64,000 bases of DNA from Sclerotiophoma versabilis (lineage: Eukaryota; Ascomycota; Dothideomycetes; Pleosporales; Didymellaceae): positions 1,302,001 through 1,366,000 of the forward strand of contig JAAROD010000093.1 of assembly GCA_012274445.1 (NCBI GenBank). Reading direction: 5' to 3'. The notes beneath the pieces are model-generated. The model saw only the letters and a program-made list of their open reading frames with translations, was not told where the DNA came from and searched no databases. A program made the position numbers and the translations under genes. Position 1 is the first letter of the stretch. Each line of letters starts with the position of its first letter. This document shows positions 42,776 through 54,476 of the stretch, piece by piece.

Positions 42776-43720
42776 ATGTCACACCGCAAGCACTCCCGAT
42801 ACACAAGTCGCAGCAACTATGACCGACGTCTAGAAGCTGATTATGCGCCACAGCATGATGAACATTTAGGCTACCACGAGCATTACTATTCCAGGCACAC
42901 CAACCCAGAAGAGGAAGTCCGACCAAGACGCAGGCGATGGGCTGCAGGATATATAGACAGACACTCCTGCCCTTCTCATGCCTATATAAACACGCGATCC
43001 CGTTCGCCGGATGACGAGGACCCATCAGACATGGAATACATCAAACCACTGAAAAGTCGCGGTGACGACTACATCCAGCCCCGGGAGCACTCTGGAATGA
43101 TTGTCCCTGAATCCAAAGCACGATATGAGAGAAACCGAGGCCTCCCACTGAAAGTGGATGCACTGGATGGCCGTAGGAGAAGGGATGAGACGGAAGCGCA
43201 GTATGGATCTGATGTCGAGCATGTGGACGGGTACCAAGACAATTACCGGCGAGACAAGAGGTCGGCAACATGCGACTTGGAGGTTGAAGAGGGGAGTGAT
43301 ATCGTTAGCGCAAGGAGAAGATCTATGGACTCGGACGTCGCTTCCATCCACAGTAGGCGAAGGTCGAATTCGCGGTCCGGCCGTCGGTCCATCAGGTCGG
43401 TGAGCGTGAGGTGTGGTGTAAAAGAAAGGAGACGGACGAGTAGCAGTGAGAGTGAAAGTGAGGGAGGGTATATCTCACTTGATGAGTATATTGTGGGGAG
43501 GAGTGACTGTGTCTCAGGTCGTTCGTTTTCGGAGGATGGTGGCGAGGGTAGTGACGCAGTGGGAAGTGATGTTGAAGTAAAGAGCGATGTTGGGGAGGGG
43601 AGCGATGTTGCGATGGGAAGTGATGTAGCGTCTTCATCGGACAACGGAGATTATGGTTATGAAGAGGATTGTATTGGAGATACGCATGACGATCATCGCA
43701 ATACCTATTGGCGGCGTTAG
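42776..43720 (+). CDS. Disordered low-complexity protein, orphan
   Basis: Single-exon ORF of 314 codons. The product is strongly hydrophilic and low in complexity, with no signal peptide or membrane span. Residues 1-60 are His/Tyr/Arg-rich (YHEHYYSRHTNPEEEVRPRR); the middle has Arg/Ser stretches (SIHSRRRSNSRSGRRSIRSV); the C-terminal third is Ser/Asp/Gly/Val with repeated GSDV/KSDV units (AVGSDVEVKSDVGEGSDV). It could be a nuclear or RNA-associated disordered protein because of the RS-like segments, but that is only composition. Its His/Tyr/Asn flavour resembles the broken remnants just upstream, so the two may derive from one duplicated gene. It might also be a chance ORF; its length and uniform composition argue against that. 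Confidence 0.55.
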   Translation: MSHRKHSRYTSRSNYDRRLEADYAPQHDEHLGYHEHYYSRHTNPEEEVRPRRRRWAAGYIDRHSCPSHAYINTRSRSPDDEDPSDMEYIKPLKSRGDDYIQPREHSGMIVPESKARYERNRGLPLKVDALDGRRRRDETEAQYGSDVEHVDGYQDNYRRDKRSATCDLEVEEGSDIVSARRRSMDSDVASIHSRRRSNSRSGRRSIRSVSVRCGVKERRRTSSSESESEGGYISLDEYIVGRSDCVSGRSFSEDGGEGSDAVGSDVEVKSDVGEGSDVAMGSDVASSSDNGDYGYEEDCIGDTHDDHRNTYWRR

Positions 43721-43995
43721 CTGGCATGGCAAATGTTAAGAGGTACGAGATGGATTAAGAAAATCTGCTTGTTTTTGGTTCGAGATTAGTTGTTCGTCAC
43801 CCACAACATATCTGAAGTTAGTCGCAGAATTGAAGCTTGCTGTGAAGTCCGCTTAAACGCTCTTACATGTTATACACAGATTTATACAACATTTGCACCA
43901 CTCAATGCATGTTGCCTGTTCGAACAGTCCAACGCCTGGGTATGGCTGTTATATGTTACAAGTCGTCCTTCCATCCCTTCGAGCATTAGAGGGGT

Positions 43996-45043
43996 CTACG
44001 CTGTAGCAGTAGCTACCTCAGCCGGCTCAGCAGCCTCGACAATCGGCGCCAACTCTGCGTTACTCATGGGTCCCTTAGGCCAGGGTTTCGCAAGCGCATC
44101 CTGTACCTTCAAAATCTGGTTCTTAGGCCCTGGAACACAGCCAGTGACCAAAATGAGCCCATTCTTCTCGTCGACCTGCAGCACTTTCAAGTTCTTGACT
44201 GTAATGCTCTCGTTGCCCATGTTTCCAGCCATGCGCTTTCCTGGCAGCACACGCGAACCAGATCCTTGCGATCCTCCGGCGGAACCCATTGCGCGGTGGG
44301 TGAGCGAGTTACCGTGGGATGCGGGCTGACCGCTAAAGCCGTGGCGTTTCATACCCTACATTTGGTTGTTAGCGTCTTCTCCATAACCAAAATCTCACTG
44401 TCTCCAGGACAAGAGCTGCGCAGACTCGACTTACACCAGCGAATCCCATACCCCTTGAGATACCCTTAACATCTACCCACTGCCCCGGCGCAAACCAATT
44501 CGCACCAACACTCTCGCCCACACTCAGCCCTAATCCGCTTCCATCCTTGACCTTGAATTCCGCCAAATATCTCTTCGGACTCACACCTGCCTGCGCAAAG
44601 TGCCCTAACATCGGTCGTGTGACGTTCCTAGGCTCCTTTTGCCCCGCGCCGATCTGTAAAGCCCAGTAGCCGTTCTTTTCCCTCGTCTTGTGTGCAACGA
44701 CTTCATTGCGATCAACCTGCAGGACGGTGCAGGGCGTGCGCTTCCCTGTTTCTGGGTCGTAAAGCGCGGTCATGCCGCGCTTGAGGGCCAGAAGACCGGT
44801 GCGCAAAGGTGTGGAGTGCGCTTTCCGTTCCAATGCTGCTGTTGATGTGGAGTTAAGGGCAGGCTTGTCGTGGCGGTGCGCGAAGCGATCTCGTTTGGGG
44901 CCGAATGTGGATTTGATGCCGCGGGTGCTTGTGTGGGAGAGCGCCGGTGTGGCGGCATTGTGTTGAGCGAGAGGAACGAACGAGCGTGTTGCCGATGGTA
45001 ATAGTGGCAATGAGCCCCAATTGAGGGCTGCCCTGGGTGGCAT
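43996..45043 (-). CDS. MRPL9: Mitochondrial large-subunit ribosomal protein uL3m
   Basis: Ribosomal protein L3 family, mitochondrial large subunit. Two exons: 45043-44435 and 44355-43996 (322 aa). The intron is 79 bp (GTAAGT...ATGTAG), phase 0, and joins GMGFAG to GMKRHGFSG. The start at 45043 gives an Arg/Ala/Ser/Thr-rich presequence (ALNWGSLPLLPSATRSFVPL). L3 signatures: LLALKRGMTALYDPETGKR, VTRPMLGHFAQAGV, LAEFKVKD, WVDVKGISRGMGFAG, then the loop reaching the peptidyl-transferase centre, MKRHGFSGQPASHGNSLTHR, GSRVLPGKRMAGNMGNESIT and NLKVLQVDEKNGLILVTGCV. The C-terminal 30 residues (PIVEAAEPAEVATATA) form an acidic/alanine tail not typical of bacterial L3. Confidence 0.94.
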
Positions 45044-45647
45044 TGTGTGTTGAGGAGTGAGTGGTGATGGGCGATGGTGCTGGTTTCGGCGTTGGATGTC
45101 TGGATACTTTTTGGCGCTAGGGAAAGTGCACGTGACGACGTGCTGCTTCCTTCCGAGTGTCACAGACCGTTTCCTTGAAATTGGTACTGAACATTCCGGT
45201 CAACAAGTGACAGTTTAAGGAAATGGTCTGCTTGGGTAGATAGTCAAATCTTACAGATTTCCGCCCATGCAACAGCTACTGAATCTGACACCTACAACAC
45301 GCGTACGACCACCGTCGGACCACAATCTGATACTGCGCATCTTTGCGCATCTTCTGCTCAATACATGGCACCATGCCTTTTCCGTATCCAGTTTCAACCT
45401 CTTGAATACCGCCGGGCCAGAGTGAACCCAAATTAAGTACAAAGATCAGGGTATCCTCCAAAGGCAATGCTCAACGCCATACAACGCCGGCGCTAAACAG
45501 TAGCGCTCAAAAAATACAAACGATCGAGCCGTTTACTCGATGTCAAAACTCCAGGCCACGCCTGAAGTTTGTTTCATATGTCTGTTCACCTCCGCTGATA
45601 CACGGCAACTTGTGTACATGCTCATCATATATCTGTCCGCATGACAT
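45044..45647. other. No gene seen
   Basis: 5' flank of the uL3m gene and 3' flank of the fusion gene. Small minus-strand frames (45251-45467) are unsupported. Confidence 0.4.
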
Positions 45648-47678
45648 TTAGTCTTTCCAGTTGACTTGTCGCACTTCAGCCGGATTGCCAAGAGCAACAC
45701 AGTCTGCTGGAATATCCTGAATCAGTTAGCTTCAGTCCCACACTGCTCTGAACTGGACAGGGTGGTTGGACTTACTCGAACAACAACGGATCCGGCTCGA
45801 ACGATTGCGTTGTTACCAATGCGGACGCCAGCTTCGATGATGCATCCATCGCCGATGTAGACATTTTCGCCGATATAAACCTCACGGGCGATTTCAGTGC
45901 CCTTGCTGCCCTTCAAAGTCTTAGTATCACCGGGCGCCTTGATAGTTGAGATGGTTACACGGGCACCAATCTTTGTGTTCCTGCCAATTGCAATTCTCCC
46001 AGAGTCAAGCAGCTGGGAGTTGGGCCCAATGACAACGTTGTCTCCAATAGATATGTTGTAGCCATAGTCGCAGTGGAAGGGTATGGCAACATTAATGCCA
46101 CCACCGAGATGGCCGGTAACTCGGCGTTCGCCAGGACGAGAGTAAATCCACCTAGCTGCTATGATATACTCGAATTGTCGCTCGCGCTCACTTGCAGCAA
46201 TCTGCACGGCCGCGTTGCTGAGACTGTTGAAGCGGTACACTGCTCCTGAGCATAGCGTACGCTCGTCAACAAGCTGCTCAGTATATGGCAGAAATGGCTC
46301 TCCGGACAGCATCTTGTCCTTTTCGCTTTTAGGCGGTAACGAGGGATGCGAGTAGCGTGACGGTGAGGGAGCCGGAGGCGCAGCTGCCATTGGAGCCATT
46401 GCTGATGGAGGGGGTGGCGGAGGACGAGACGCATGATGATCATGGACCGGAGGTCTCTCGTGGGCTGGAGCAGGCGGTGGAGGTTGTGCGTACTGCGCAG
46501 GCTGCGCAGCTACTGCAGGATGACTGGGTGGTGCTTGGCTCATGGTCTGGGGTGTGTGATGGTACACACGGGGATTGTGCTGTCGTTGCGGAGGTGGAGG
46601 TGGAGGTGGATGCTCTGACTTGTAATGTGGTGATTCAGCCCATGTCTTGGTCCAACTGTTTGGTGTTCTGGTAGTTTGCACGTCAGTGGCCGTCTTGGGT
46701 TGATTTGACGCAAATTCGGACTTACGGTGGCTTGCGTTCCTGTTCGTCTACGCTGACGGGTCTACATCGAGCACCATCGCTGCCGTTGGACTCGGGATAT
46801 GGCTTCTGAGTTGGTTCGCAATGTGGAATGTGTACCTGGTTGCAGACGCCACACCTTGCATAGTGAGCAGGTATCTCGGCCGAAGACACACGCTCTTTTG
46901 CCTGCAGTGTTGGTGGAGCCTTTGAAGCCCCGTCTTTTGACCATGGAATCTTGTTGGCATATCCTGCGCATTCAAAGTTGCCGCGTAAGCAGTTGTTGCA
47001 CTTTGGTTTCGCTTCATCACACTTCTTCTTGCGTCTTCGACAAGTACCACAACCTGTCTTGGTTCTGTTGGCAAACTGCCGTTTTCGCCCAACCTTCTTC
47101 TGGTCAGGATATTGGTCTATCCTGTTCTGGTCACTGGTACCTTCTTCATACTCGTTGGGATCACTCATGTGCGATGGTGGCATGTGGTGGGGTGGTTCCA
47201 AGGGGCGAGGGTCGTGATGATGGTGTTCCTGGTATTCAGTGGGATCGGCAGTCCAGCGACATTCAGGTTGGAGTCGATCAATTGGAGGCAGTGTGCGTTG
47301 ATGTGGCTCTAGGCTTGGTCTGTGCTCTGGGTAGGGCACAGTTGGAGAAGGACCAGCAGGTGTAGGCCACTCCTTGGAAGATGCACGTGGTCGTTGATCT
47401 TCTTGCGAACGCGAGCGTTTCCTCTTGAAAGGACTGTCTGGAGATCTATCACCGTTGGTCATGGTGGGTGAGATGGAGTGGCTGGCTGGACGAGAGCTAG
47501 GGTCCCGTGGTACAGAGGCCCAGGCTGCGATGCCGTGTGGACCAGTGGATACAGGTGGCGAAGAGGGCGAAGGTCGTCCATTGACTGCGGTAAAGGCAGG
47601 TGCAAATGGATCCCCAAGCTTTTCTTTCAGCATGAATGGAGCAGTGTTGATGGCGGGCATGTGCAGCACAGCAGACAT
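45648..47678 (-). CDS. Zn2Cys6 domain fused to maltose-acetyltransferase-like hexapeptide domain
   Basis: One protein of 637 aa from three exons: 47678-46726, 46667-45776, 45716-45648. Intron 1 (58 bp, GTAAGT, branch CTGAC, CCAG) and intron 2 (59 bp, GTAAGT, branch GCTAAC, TTCAG) are in phases 2 and 0. Residues 1-195 are Pro/Ser-rich with a basic patch (FKRKRSRS). The zinc cluster at 210-237 reads CGTCRRRKKKCDEAKPKCNN then CLRGNFEC, spacing CX2CX6CX6CX2CX6C. A Pro/Gln/His-rich linker follows. A Mac domain lies at about 432-485 (KDKMLSGEPFLPYTEQLVDE), then left-handed beta-helix repeats at about 515-630 (ISIGDNVVIGPN, VYIGENVYIGDG, VRIGNNAIVRAGSVV, ending ADCVALGNPAEV). The usual TAxHP catalytic-His segment is replaced by TISTIKAPGD. 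Either a regulator using a pseudo-enzyme trimer domain or a DNA-targeted enzyme; function unknown. Confidence 0.88.
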
Positions 47679-50600
47679 AGTACCTGGATTTGGGCTGCTA
47701 TGCAGAGGTAGTCCAAGTTGATCTGGCCGGGCAGCTTGCTAGCAGGGTGTTTGGAGGTCTGAGAGACCGGGGGGTTTCAGAGAAGCGATTGCTGCGTGTT
47801 GTTGGTGGTCTTGATGTGGAGGTGGTGGACGTTGTTCTTCACTGCCCAGTCATCCAGCACTCCAATTTCGTCTGCGACCAAGAAGACGGGACAGGCGGTG
47901 ACACGATGAGCTGATGTCCAGCGGTTCCACGACACAAGAGGCGGCTTTCGCGCTTACAGCTGGCGTCGAGGGGCCTGCCGGAGGAAATGGCGAGCCGGAT
48001 AGCTGAGCACGCTCTTGGGTTGTGTTGGTGGCTCCTTGGGCGGCGAAGACGGGCAATGCGCAAATTGGAGTTGGCAGGCAGTCGAGTAGTCAGGCAGTGT
48101 GTAGTCCGGGAGGCATGGGTGGTCAAGTCAAAGCGGGGTGTGGGTTTGGTGATGCCAATCGGGAGCAGAGCCACCCGCAGCGGCGAGAGCAGTGTATAAG
48201 ACAGCAGAGTCGGAGGAGTTCTGCCCTGGAGAGAGGGGCGTCCCGGCGTAGGCGCAGCTGCCAGCGGATGGGGCAGCAGAGATCACGAAGGCGGCTGTTC
48301 TCTGGCTCTGGCTTGCTGGAGCACAGATGTCTTACCCCGGTCGCACGTTGTGATTGGGCGTGTTGGCCCGTCCCTGCGCGCTTGTCCCACATGCGATCTC
48401 CAGCGAACGACGACAGAACGCAGCGTAGACGAGCTAAAAGCGCGGTTCCTTCGACTAACACACAACCGACCCTGCATTGGAGCTCCAAACCACGTTTTTT
48501 GGCGAAAAAATCGCGTCTACAGCCCTAAAGCTCATCGCTGGGTGTAGTGGAGGGGTGGTACCTCGAGCAGCGCGCAAGGATGGCACAGGACAGCAGACTC
48601 TCCAAGCGTCTCCCGGCGTCACGGCATGCGAGGTTGATCGGCCAGACAGCGTTAGCCCGGCAGCCGTCGCGGAACGCTTTCACACTGCGCACGCTGTGAG
48701 GCGCACGCTGGCCGTGATTGGGCGGTGCATGCAGGCGACGAACATGGACGAGCCCGCTGTGGTGTGCGCTGCAGCGACTCGCAGCGACTCGCAGCGCCCA
48801 AGGCTGTGTAGTGGGCGCTTTCCTGTTTTTTGCGTCAACCGCGCATCGCAGGTAGGCGCGCCCTGCTGCTCCTGCCAGCTGCAGCTGCTACCTACTCAGG
48901 GACCACACACGCTGCCTCGCACCCCGCCCAGCGCCCACGGCCCAGCGCCCGGCGCTCAGCGCTCAGCACCGCCGTCGTGCCTCACCACGCAGCGGCCACC
49001 CTCACCACGCAGCGGCCACCCTCCGCGCTCTCCCACCTCGCCGCCGCAGCACCACCGCGCCCCGCCGGCTCACCACATTGGACGTCATCGCTGTTCCTGC
49101 GTATCGCCGCCTTCTCGCGCGCGTCGGCCAGGAGCAGACTCGGCACTGCCTCATGCTAACCGCCTGTCGCATGCCTGCATGCCTGTCCGCGTTTCACCAC
49201 CATGACCAAACAAGAAGGCACCCTGCGGCCTCGCTCAACTTTCATTAACCAGTGCCACGCCGCACTCCGAGCTCCCTCCCACGGCCTGCTCATGGCCCGG
49301 CAATCGCCCTGCCTCCTCGGCCCTTTGGCTTGATCTTCGCCTCAATACGCCCAGATGCCGCGCTGCCACTCTACCCGCCTACTACTGTCCGCTCTGCACC
49401 CTGCCCACCTGTCCAATCCTGCTCCCATCAGGTTGCAGCATTTATAGTGCTCTGCAGCGGACATTTCGCTGCTGGCTGCTCGGCCCGCTTGTCAACCCGC
49501 ACACTCTGCGCCCAGGACCCTGCTGCTGCACCTGCGCCCACCCAACATGCCGCCGGCGAGCCGCAGTCATTGTCGGTTAAAGTGACGACTCCAGCATCAT
49601 AGCCGTGCTCTGCTGGAATCCGGCTTTTGCTCATCATCAGGCCCTCCCTGATCGGTCACACTTCTGTGCATTCCCGCCCAAAAGACCACTGGTCCTTTTG
49701 ACCCCTTTCGTCGCCATGCATCGGCTGACGAGCGATCTGATGCCATGATATCCGCGGCTGCACCTCGGCGACATTGCGTTGTCAGTAATTTTTCTAGCTA
49801 TCCCACCGACTTTGAACACTGACACATGTCGTCTCAGTATATCCAGCAGTTTGTTTCCTGAACGTGCGCCCCGTTCCGCTCCCGTTAGCGATCAAACAAA
49901 CCACTGGTACGCGTTGGCACCGCGCCCCCGCTGGGCCGGTATTCATCGAGTGCAACTTCATCCCTTGCTGAACAGCAAGTATCAACCATGCCACACTGAG
50001 CATCGTCTGGCCACGGGATTCGTGCGCTTACGCTCGCTTTGAATCCTACCGCTTCCGATTCGGCTAGCGACATTGAGTGGCTGCCGTTGGCTTATAAACG
50101 CGGACCCACGCGTTTATTATTCTCAACGCTCCTTTCCGCTTATTGTGTCCAAATCGGGCCTGAAGCCGCCCCGAGGATTTTTTAATCATCAGGCGTCCAC
50201 CACTGGTCCACGACCTTGGTACGTGACAACTCCGTCAGCGAAATGAACCAAAAGCAATGCTTGCTGCTGTCTTCTGCGGCAGAGGAGGAGAAGCAGCAAC
50301 TTCTTTCTCCCCGTCTTCCAGTTTAGAATTGAGTCTTGATGCTTCCCACTTTTCAGCCCTCCTAGAACACGAGAAGCTCCCAGCTCTTGTTCTACGTTTT
50401 TTTGTTAAACTTGGAAGCAATCAAGCCAGGGGCTACGGCTTCTTCAACCTTCATCCGGACTTTTGTTTTTCACAGCTATTCTTCCAAAAGTCTAATGCGG
50501 CAACAGCGGATAGACAAACGACCATCCTCTTGTCGGAGCAATGGCTCCGATCTCCGATGGACAGAGGCACAGTTTGTGTGAGCCACAGCACGATTGCCCC

Positions 50601-53600
50601 AGGTGGGCATCTTCGCACCGCACATCAGGATCAACGATAGTAACGTTTGGCTCCTGCGTGCAAGGGGTTCGTTAGAACGCTTTTAAATCTCGGAGCTTAC
50701 CGAAAATCAACAACTATTGCTCGCAACATGACTGCGACCAGTTAATAAACGCATCAAATTCCATCAGTGCCAACTGCTTGTCACAGTTGATTATCCGACT
50801 ACGATCTGCATGTTCACGACATGATTGCACATGTACAATGAAGCATAGCCCACCCGCCCTGTCTCTACAAATTCATGACCTCGCCGACCATCCATCTCTT
50901 GGCTTGACTATTTTGAGGTTCAGGATTCGTCAAAAGGTATTCCCCCGCGATGGCTGTGGCACAGCTACGATGCTATCATTATGCAGCAAAAAGACTCATT
51001 GTTTATGGTTATTGCGCAGCCGTAGGCTTCATCATACCGATGGTTTCGCGCCACTTTCATACAGTTTAATCAAAACTCTAGACATTGTTGAGCTGTGCCA
51101 ACTCGATCCATATAGACTCGCACACCTGGTGTCAAACCCAGCCGAGTAGCAACGTCACAGACTTGTCTCAAAGCGGCAAGCTAAGTGCCAGTGTTTGTGC
51201 GGATATCCACTTAAATCTGCATTGCATAGGCGCCCTTGTGTACGACATATGTACGGTGCCGAAACTTGCGCACACCTCCATCGTTGTTTCGCGCTTCTCC
51301 GCAGTGAACTTCTGGGTTAGACATTTGGGTAGTCGACTGTCACGTGTTTCCTTCCAGTTTTTCCATAATACAGGTTCTGCGCAACAACATAACGTTTGCT
51401 GCAAATGTATTCTTGCAGACGCGCTTCAAATCGTCTGTCCAACACGGGCGTCCATCGGTATCGCCCGTACCGAGTGAAGACTTGAGCTGGATGCAACCTA
51501 CAGCGTCTATCTGAGACGAATCGAAACTGACACCAACACCAACTTATCGAAGCGCTGACGATCGGGGGCCTGCATAACCTGTGCATCTCCCGCTCTGCGA
51601 CCTCTCGCGCAAGACAACTGTCCGTTATCCCACATGCTGGAAAAAGTTCCGCCCAATTGTATCAATGTCGTCGCAGTGACGAGCCATGAGTGCGGTCTTT
51701 GCTCCTTTTCGGGCTTGAGAAGAATAAGAAATATCTTCTAACAAACGTGGATCTAAGATTGACAATCTTGGTTGCTTTGAGTGATACAGCGCCCGGTCAA
51801 GATCGGTCAGTTTCGCAAGCCCACAGGAACTTCACACTTCCTTGATCCTGATCTCTAATCACACCCCCAAAACCACTCAACGTGCGCGCCTTCACCGCAC
51901 AAGTATGCACACACCGTACTGCAGAAGCAAGCACAAGGTGACAGTTAGGACGGCAGAGAATGGTGTTGCGTATACGCACGTGGCGCAAGTCCACAGCGGC
52001 AAAGTCAAGTAACACCGACATAAGGCCTTCCCGTGTGTGCCTTGCGGTCAAGCGATCAAGCCTCGAACCCCCTTAGTGTTGCGACTGACAGCAGAGCGCG
52101 CGTCTATCCCCACGCGTGGAGCTAGTGTTCCACATCAACATATGCGCTCCCGTTGAGGCACGTTCATGTTTGCTGGTGGGAATGTATGTGAGGGAAGCAC
52201 ACCGATGAGAGAGTGTGAGGCGAACGTAGGGTGGGCAAGGCTGATGCTGCTTCATGGCAGCGCTTATAGACTTGACGCAACACCGTGTTGCTATTCCCAG
52301 ACGGTAAGCCTTGTCCTGCACAACAAAACGACTATTGACGACAGTGGTAACGACGATAATGACAAGAGTTCGTATTGCTCGGAACATGGACCTTGGCTCG
52401 TCAGCGCCTCAGCTATGCGTGGTCCCCGTAATGGAGCCCTGAATAAGCGCTTTAAGGCTGTTACCATTGCCATTGCCGTTGCTCGTCTTAATATGAAGGA
52501 CGGCCTCACAGATAAGACAGACCATCCTGACTCATGGAGAAGAATACGGTGTGTGCTATCAGATAGTGCGCTGCTCGCCTGTCGAAGCATCAAGTCTACA
52601 TCACCGCTTATGGAACTAGAGTGAGCTATAAGCCATGAGCTTCTACAATACATGTTCGACCATAGAAATCACAATCACCCTCAAAATCTTTAGACTCTTT
52701 GTCAGCCGCGCATCTATACGTACCCTCGCCACATAATGACAACTCATCTCTCCAAGCAGGACTCCATTACTAGATATGTAGTAACCCGTTCACAGCCAGA
52801 TCAAACGCACAACAGGACAACACACACATTACATCAGCTTCATCCGATATTTATGCGAAATACCCTGCCGAGTAGAGTTCTCAAACTCCAAACAAGATGT
52901 ATTCGCCTGTAGTATGCATCAGTGCCATTAAGTCTTTAAATTTGTAAGCTAAACAGGCGGCAGGCAGGACATCGAACTGGGGCAGGGGGTCAAGCCTTCT
53001 AGTATGAAGATCAAAGACACGCAGGGAACGGAAGGTACGCGGATGTATTCAGGCATTCTTTTCAAATATAATAATACACCTAATGAGTCAAAGAAGCCAA
53101 AAACACCAGTTCTAGTTTGGTTCACCTAAGCATAGAAGTCCATACATGATTCGTAGAATATGGCTTCCAGGATGCAGCATAGCCGGCGGAGCATGCACCG
53201 TGCTGATGGGGTTTTCGGGAGCACTTGACAGAGGCAAGTTGTTCCTTGTGACATCTACAAAAGTTCTGGCAAAACCATAGTTCTCTTCATCGTTATCTTT
53301 AGGATTCTGGAAGAGACAGGTGTTTGTATCTCTTAGGCACAGTTTTGGACCGAGTGAATAGCAGGTTCATGTAACTCGGTCTTCGTAGTGTGTATATGCG
53401 TTGAATGGAGAGCACAGTCGCCACATTGGTCACCTTGAAGTACATCCCAATCTGGAGTACCGAAGTGTGTTGTGTAGGAAAGGTGATCAAATAGTAGAGC
53501 GAACTTATATGACCAAATCTTGATTGCACTACATAGCTAAAAAGAACAAAGGATGAAAGCGGCCATTCTTTTTCGAGCCCGGCACGAGAGTAGCAAAGAT

Positions 53601-54476
53601 AATGTATTTGGTAGAGGCGAAGGCAGTTGCTCAAAAGAGAAAAGATGAGAGCAATCTTTGGAAGAAATTAGAGTAGAATGGTCCGTAAAATAGGAAGATA
53701 TGATCGGTTGCACTGCAGGTCTTGAATGCAGAGACAATAGCCTAAGATAGAAAACCGATAGGAAATTACTTCTATCGCAGGTCGTTTGTTTAACGTGTGT
53801 GGATACGATGCAGAACAAGTAGATCTCGTGAATTTGTTGTTTATATATCTTGAAGCCTGACGATGCTGAACGGACACGACTCTCTTCTTCCATGCCAAGC
53901 TTCATCTACACAGTTTGTTTCGTTACAATACCGTTGTTAGTGTGTGATAAGTAGAATTCTATGATCCCGCGTTGTAGATCTCCCAGGCAGAGCGCCAAAG
54001 AATCATTCTTCTGTAATGAAGAACACTCTAGTAGAAGCAAGATATGGCAACGGCGACAAGTAGGTAGTCCCGCTTACGTTTGAAGGAACATGACTCTGCT
54101 ATCCCCAAATATTGCCCTGGTCCTAGGAAAACATGGTCCATGGAAATACAACAGAACAAAGTTCGACACGGTCTGAAATTGTGTATCTCATCTGCAGCTG
54201 TTCCCAAATATCAAAAGTTGGTGGTAAGAAGTACATGGCTACGTTTTCACATTCTTGTTTTCGAACATAATGAAGACTGTATGTCCTATATTCGTGCTTT
54301 AAACTTTAAGCTGTCGTTTACAAAAGCCAATCCAGGATTTCTTGTACCTGATATGATGTTCCCATAACTTCGACAATAACAGTTGCACCAATGTCGTTAA
54401 TCTACCGACGACGAGACATAAAGATACTCCGGCGTCATGCCATTCATATTACCTTGAAACTCCAAGGACATTTGGC
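47679..54476. other. 6.8-kb stretch without a convincing gene
   Basis: 47.7-49.6 kb is GC-rich, with overlapping frames in all phases (up to about 240 codons, 48477-49205) made of Pro/Ser/Ala/Arg-rich low-complexity translations, as expected from base composition alone. 49.6-54.4 kb is nearer average to AT-rich with frames mostly below 150 codons (for example 52166-52624 plus, 50257-50640 plus), none with a motif or exon logic. The left end must contain the promoter and 5' UTR of the fusion gene. Noncoding RNA or a fast-evolving gene with many introns could be hidden here. Confidence 0.4.
48981..49020. repeat. 20-bp perfect tandem duplication
   Basis: The unit CTCACCACGCAGCGGCCACC occurs twice head to tail (48981-49000 and 49001-49020). 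GC-rich noncoding context; recent slippage is likely. Confidence 0.85.

Noticed and set aside
45722..46681. Stand-alone acetyltransferase gene starting within 46681
   Set aside because: The only start there is TTG within the intron; the frame joins cleanly to the Zn2Cys6 exon by a consensus intron.
48477..49205. 242-codon plus-strand ORF in the GC-rich stretch
   Set aside because: Pro/Ser/Ala/Arg low complexity, equally open in other frames; includes the 20-bp tandem duplication; no start context or domain.
52040..52090. Possible tRNA B-box (GGTTCGAGGC on the minus strand)
   Set aside because: No matching A-box at the right distance and no cloverleaf could be drawn.
52166..52624. 152-codon plus-strand ORF
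   Set aside because: Mixed composition, no motif, no splice partner, and an overlapping antisense frame of similar quality.
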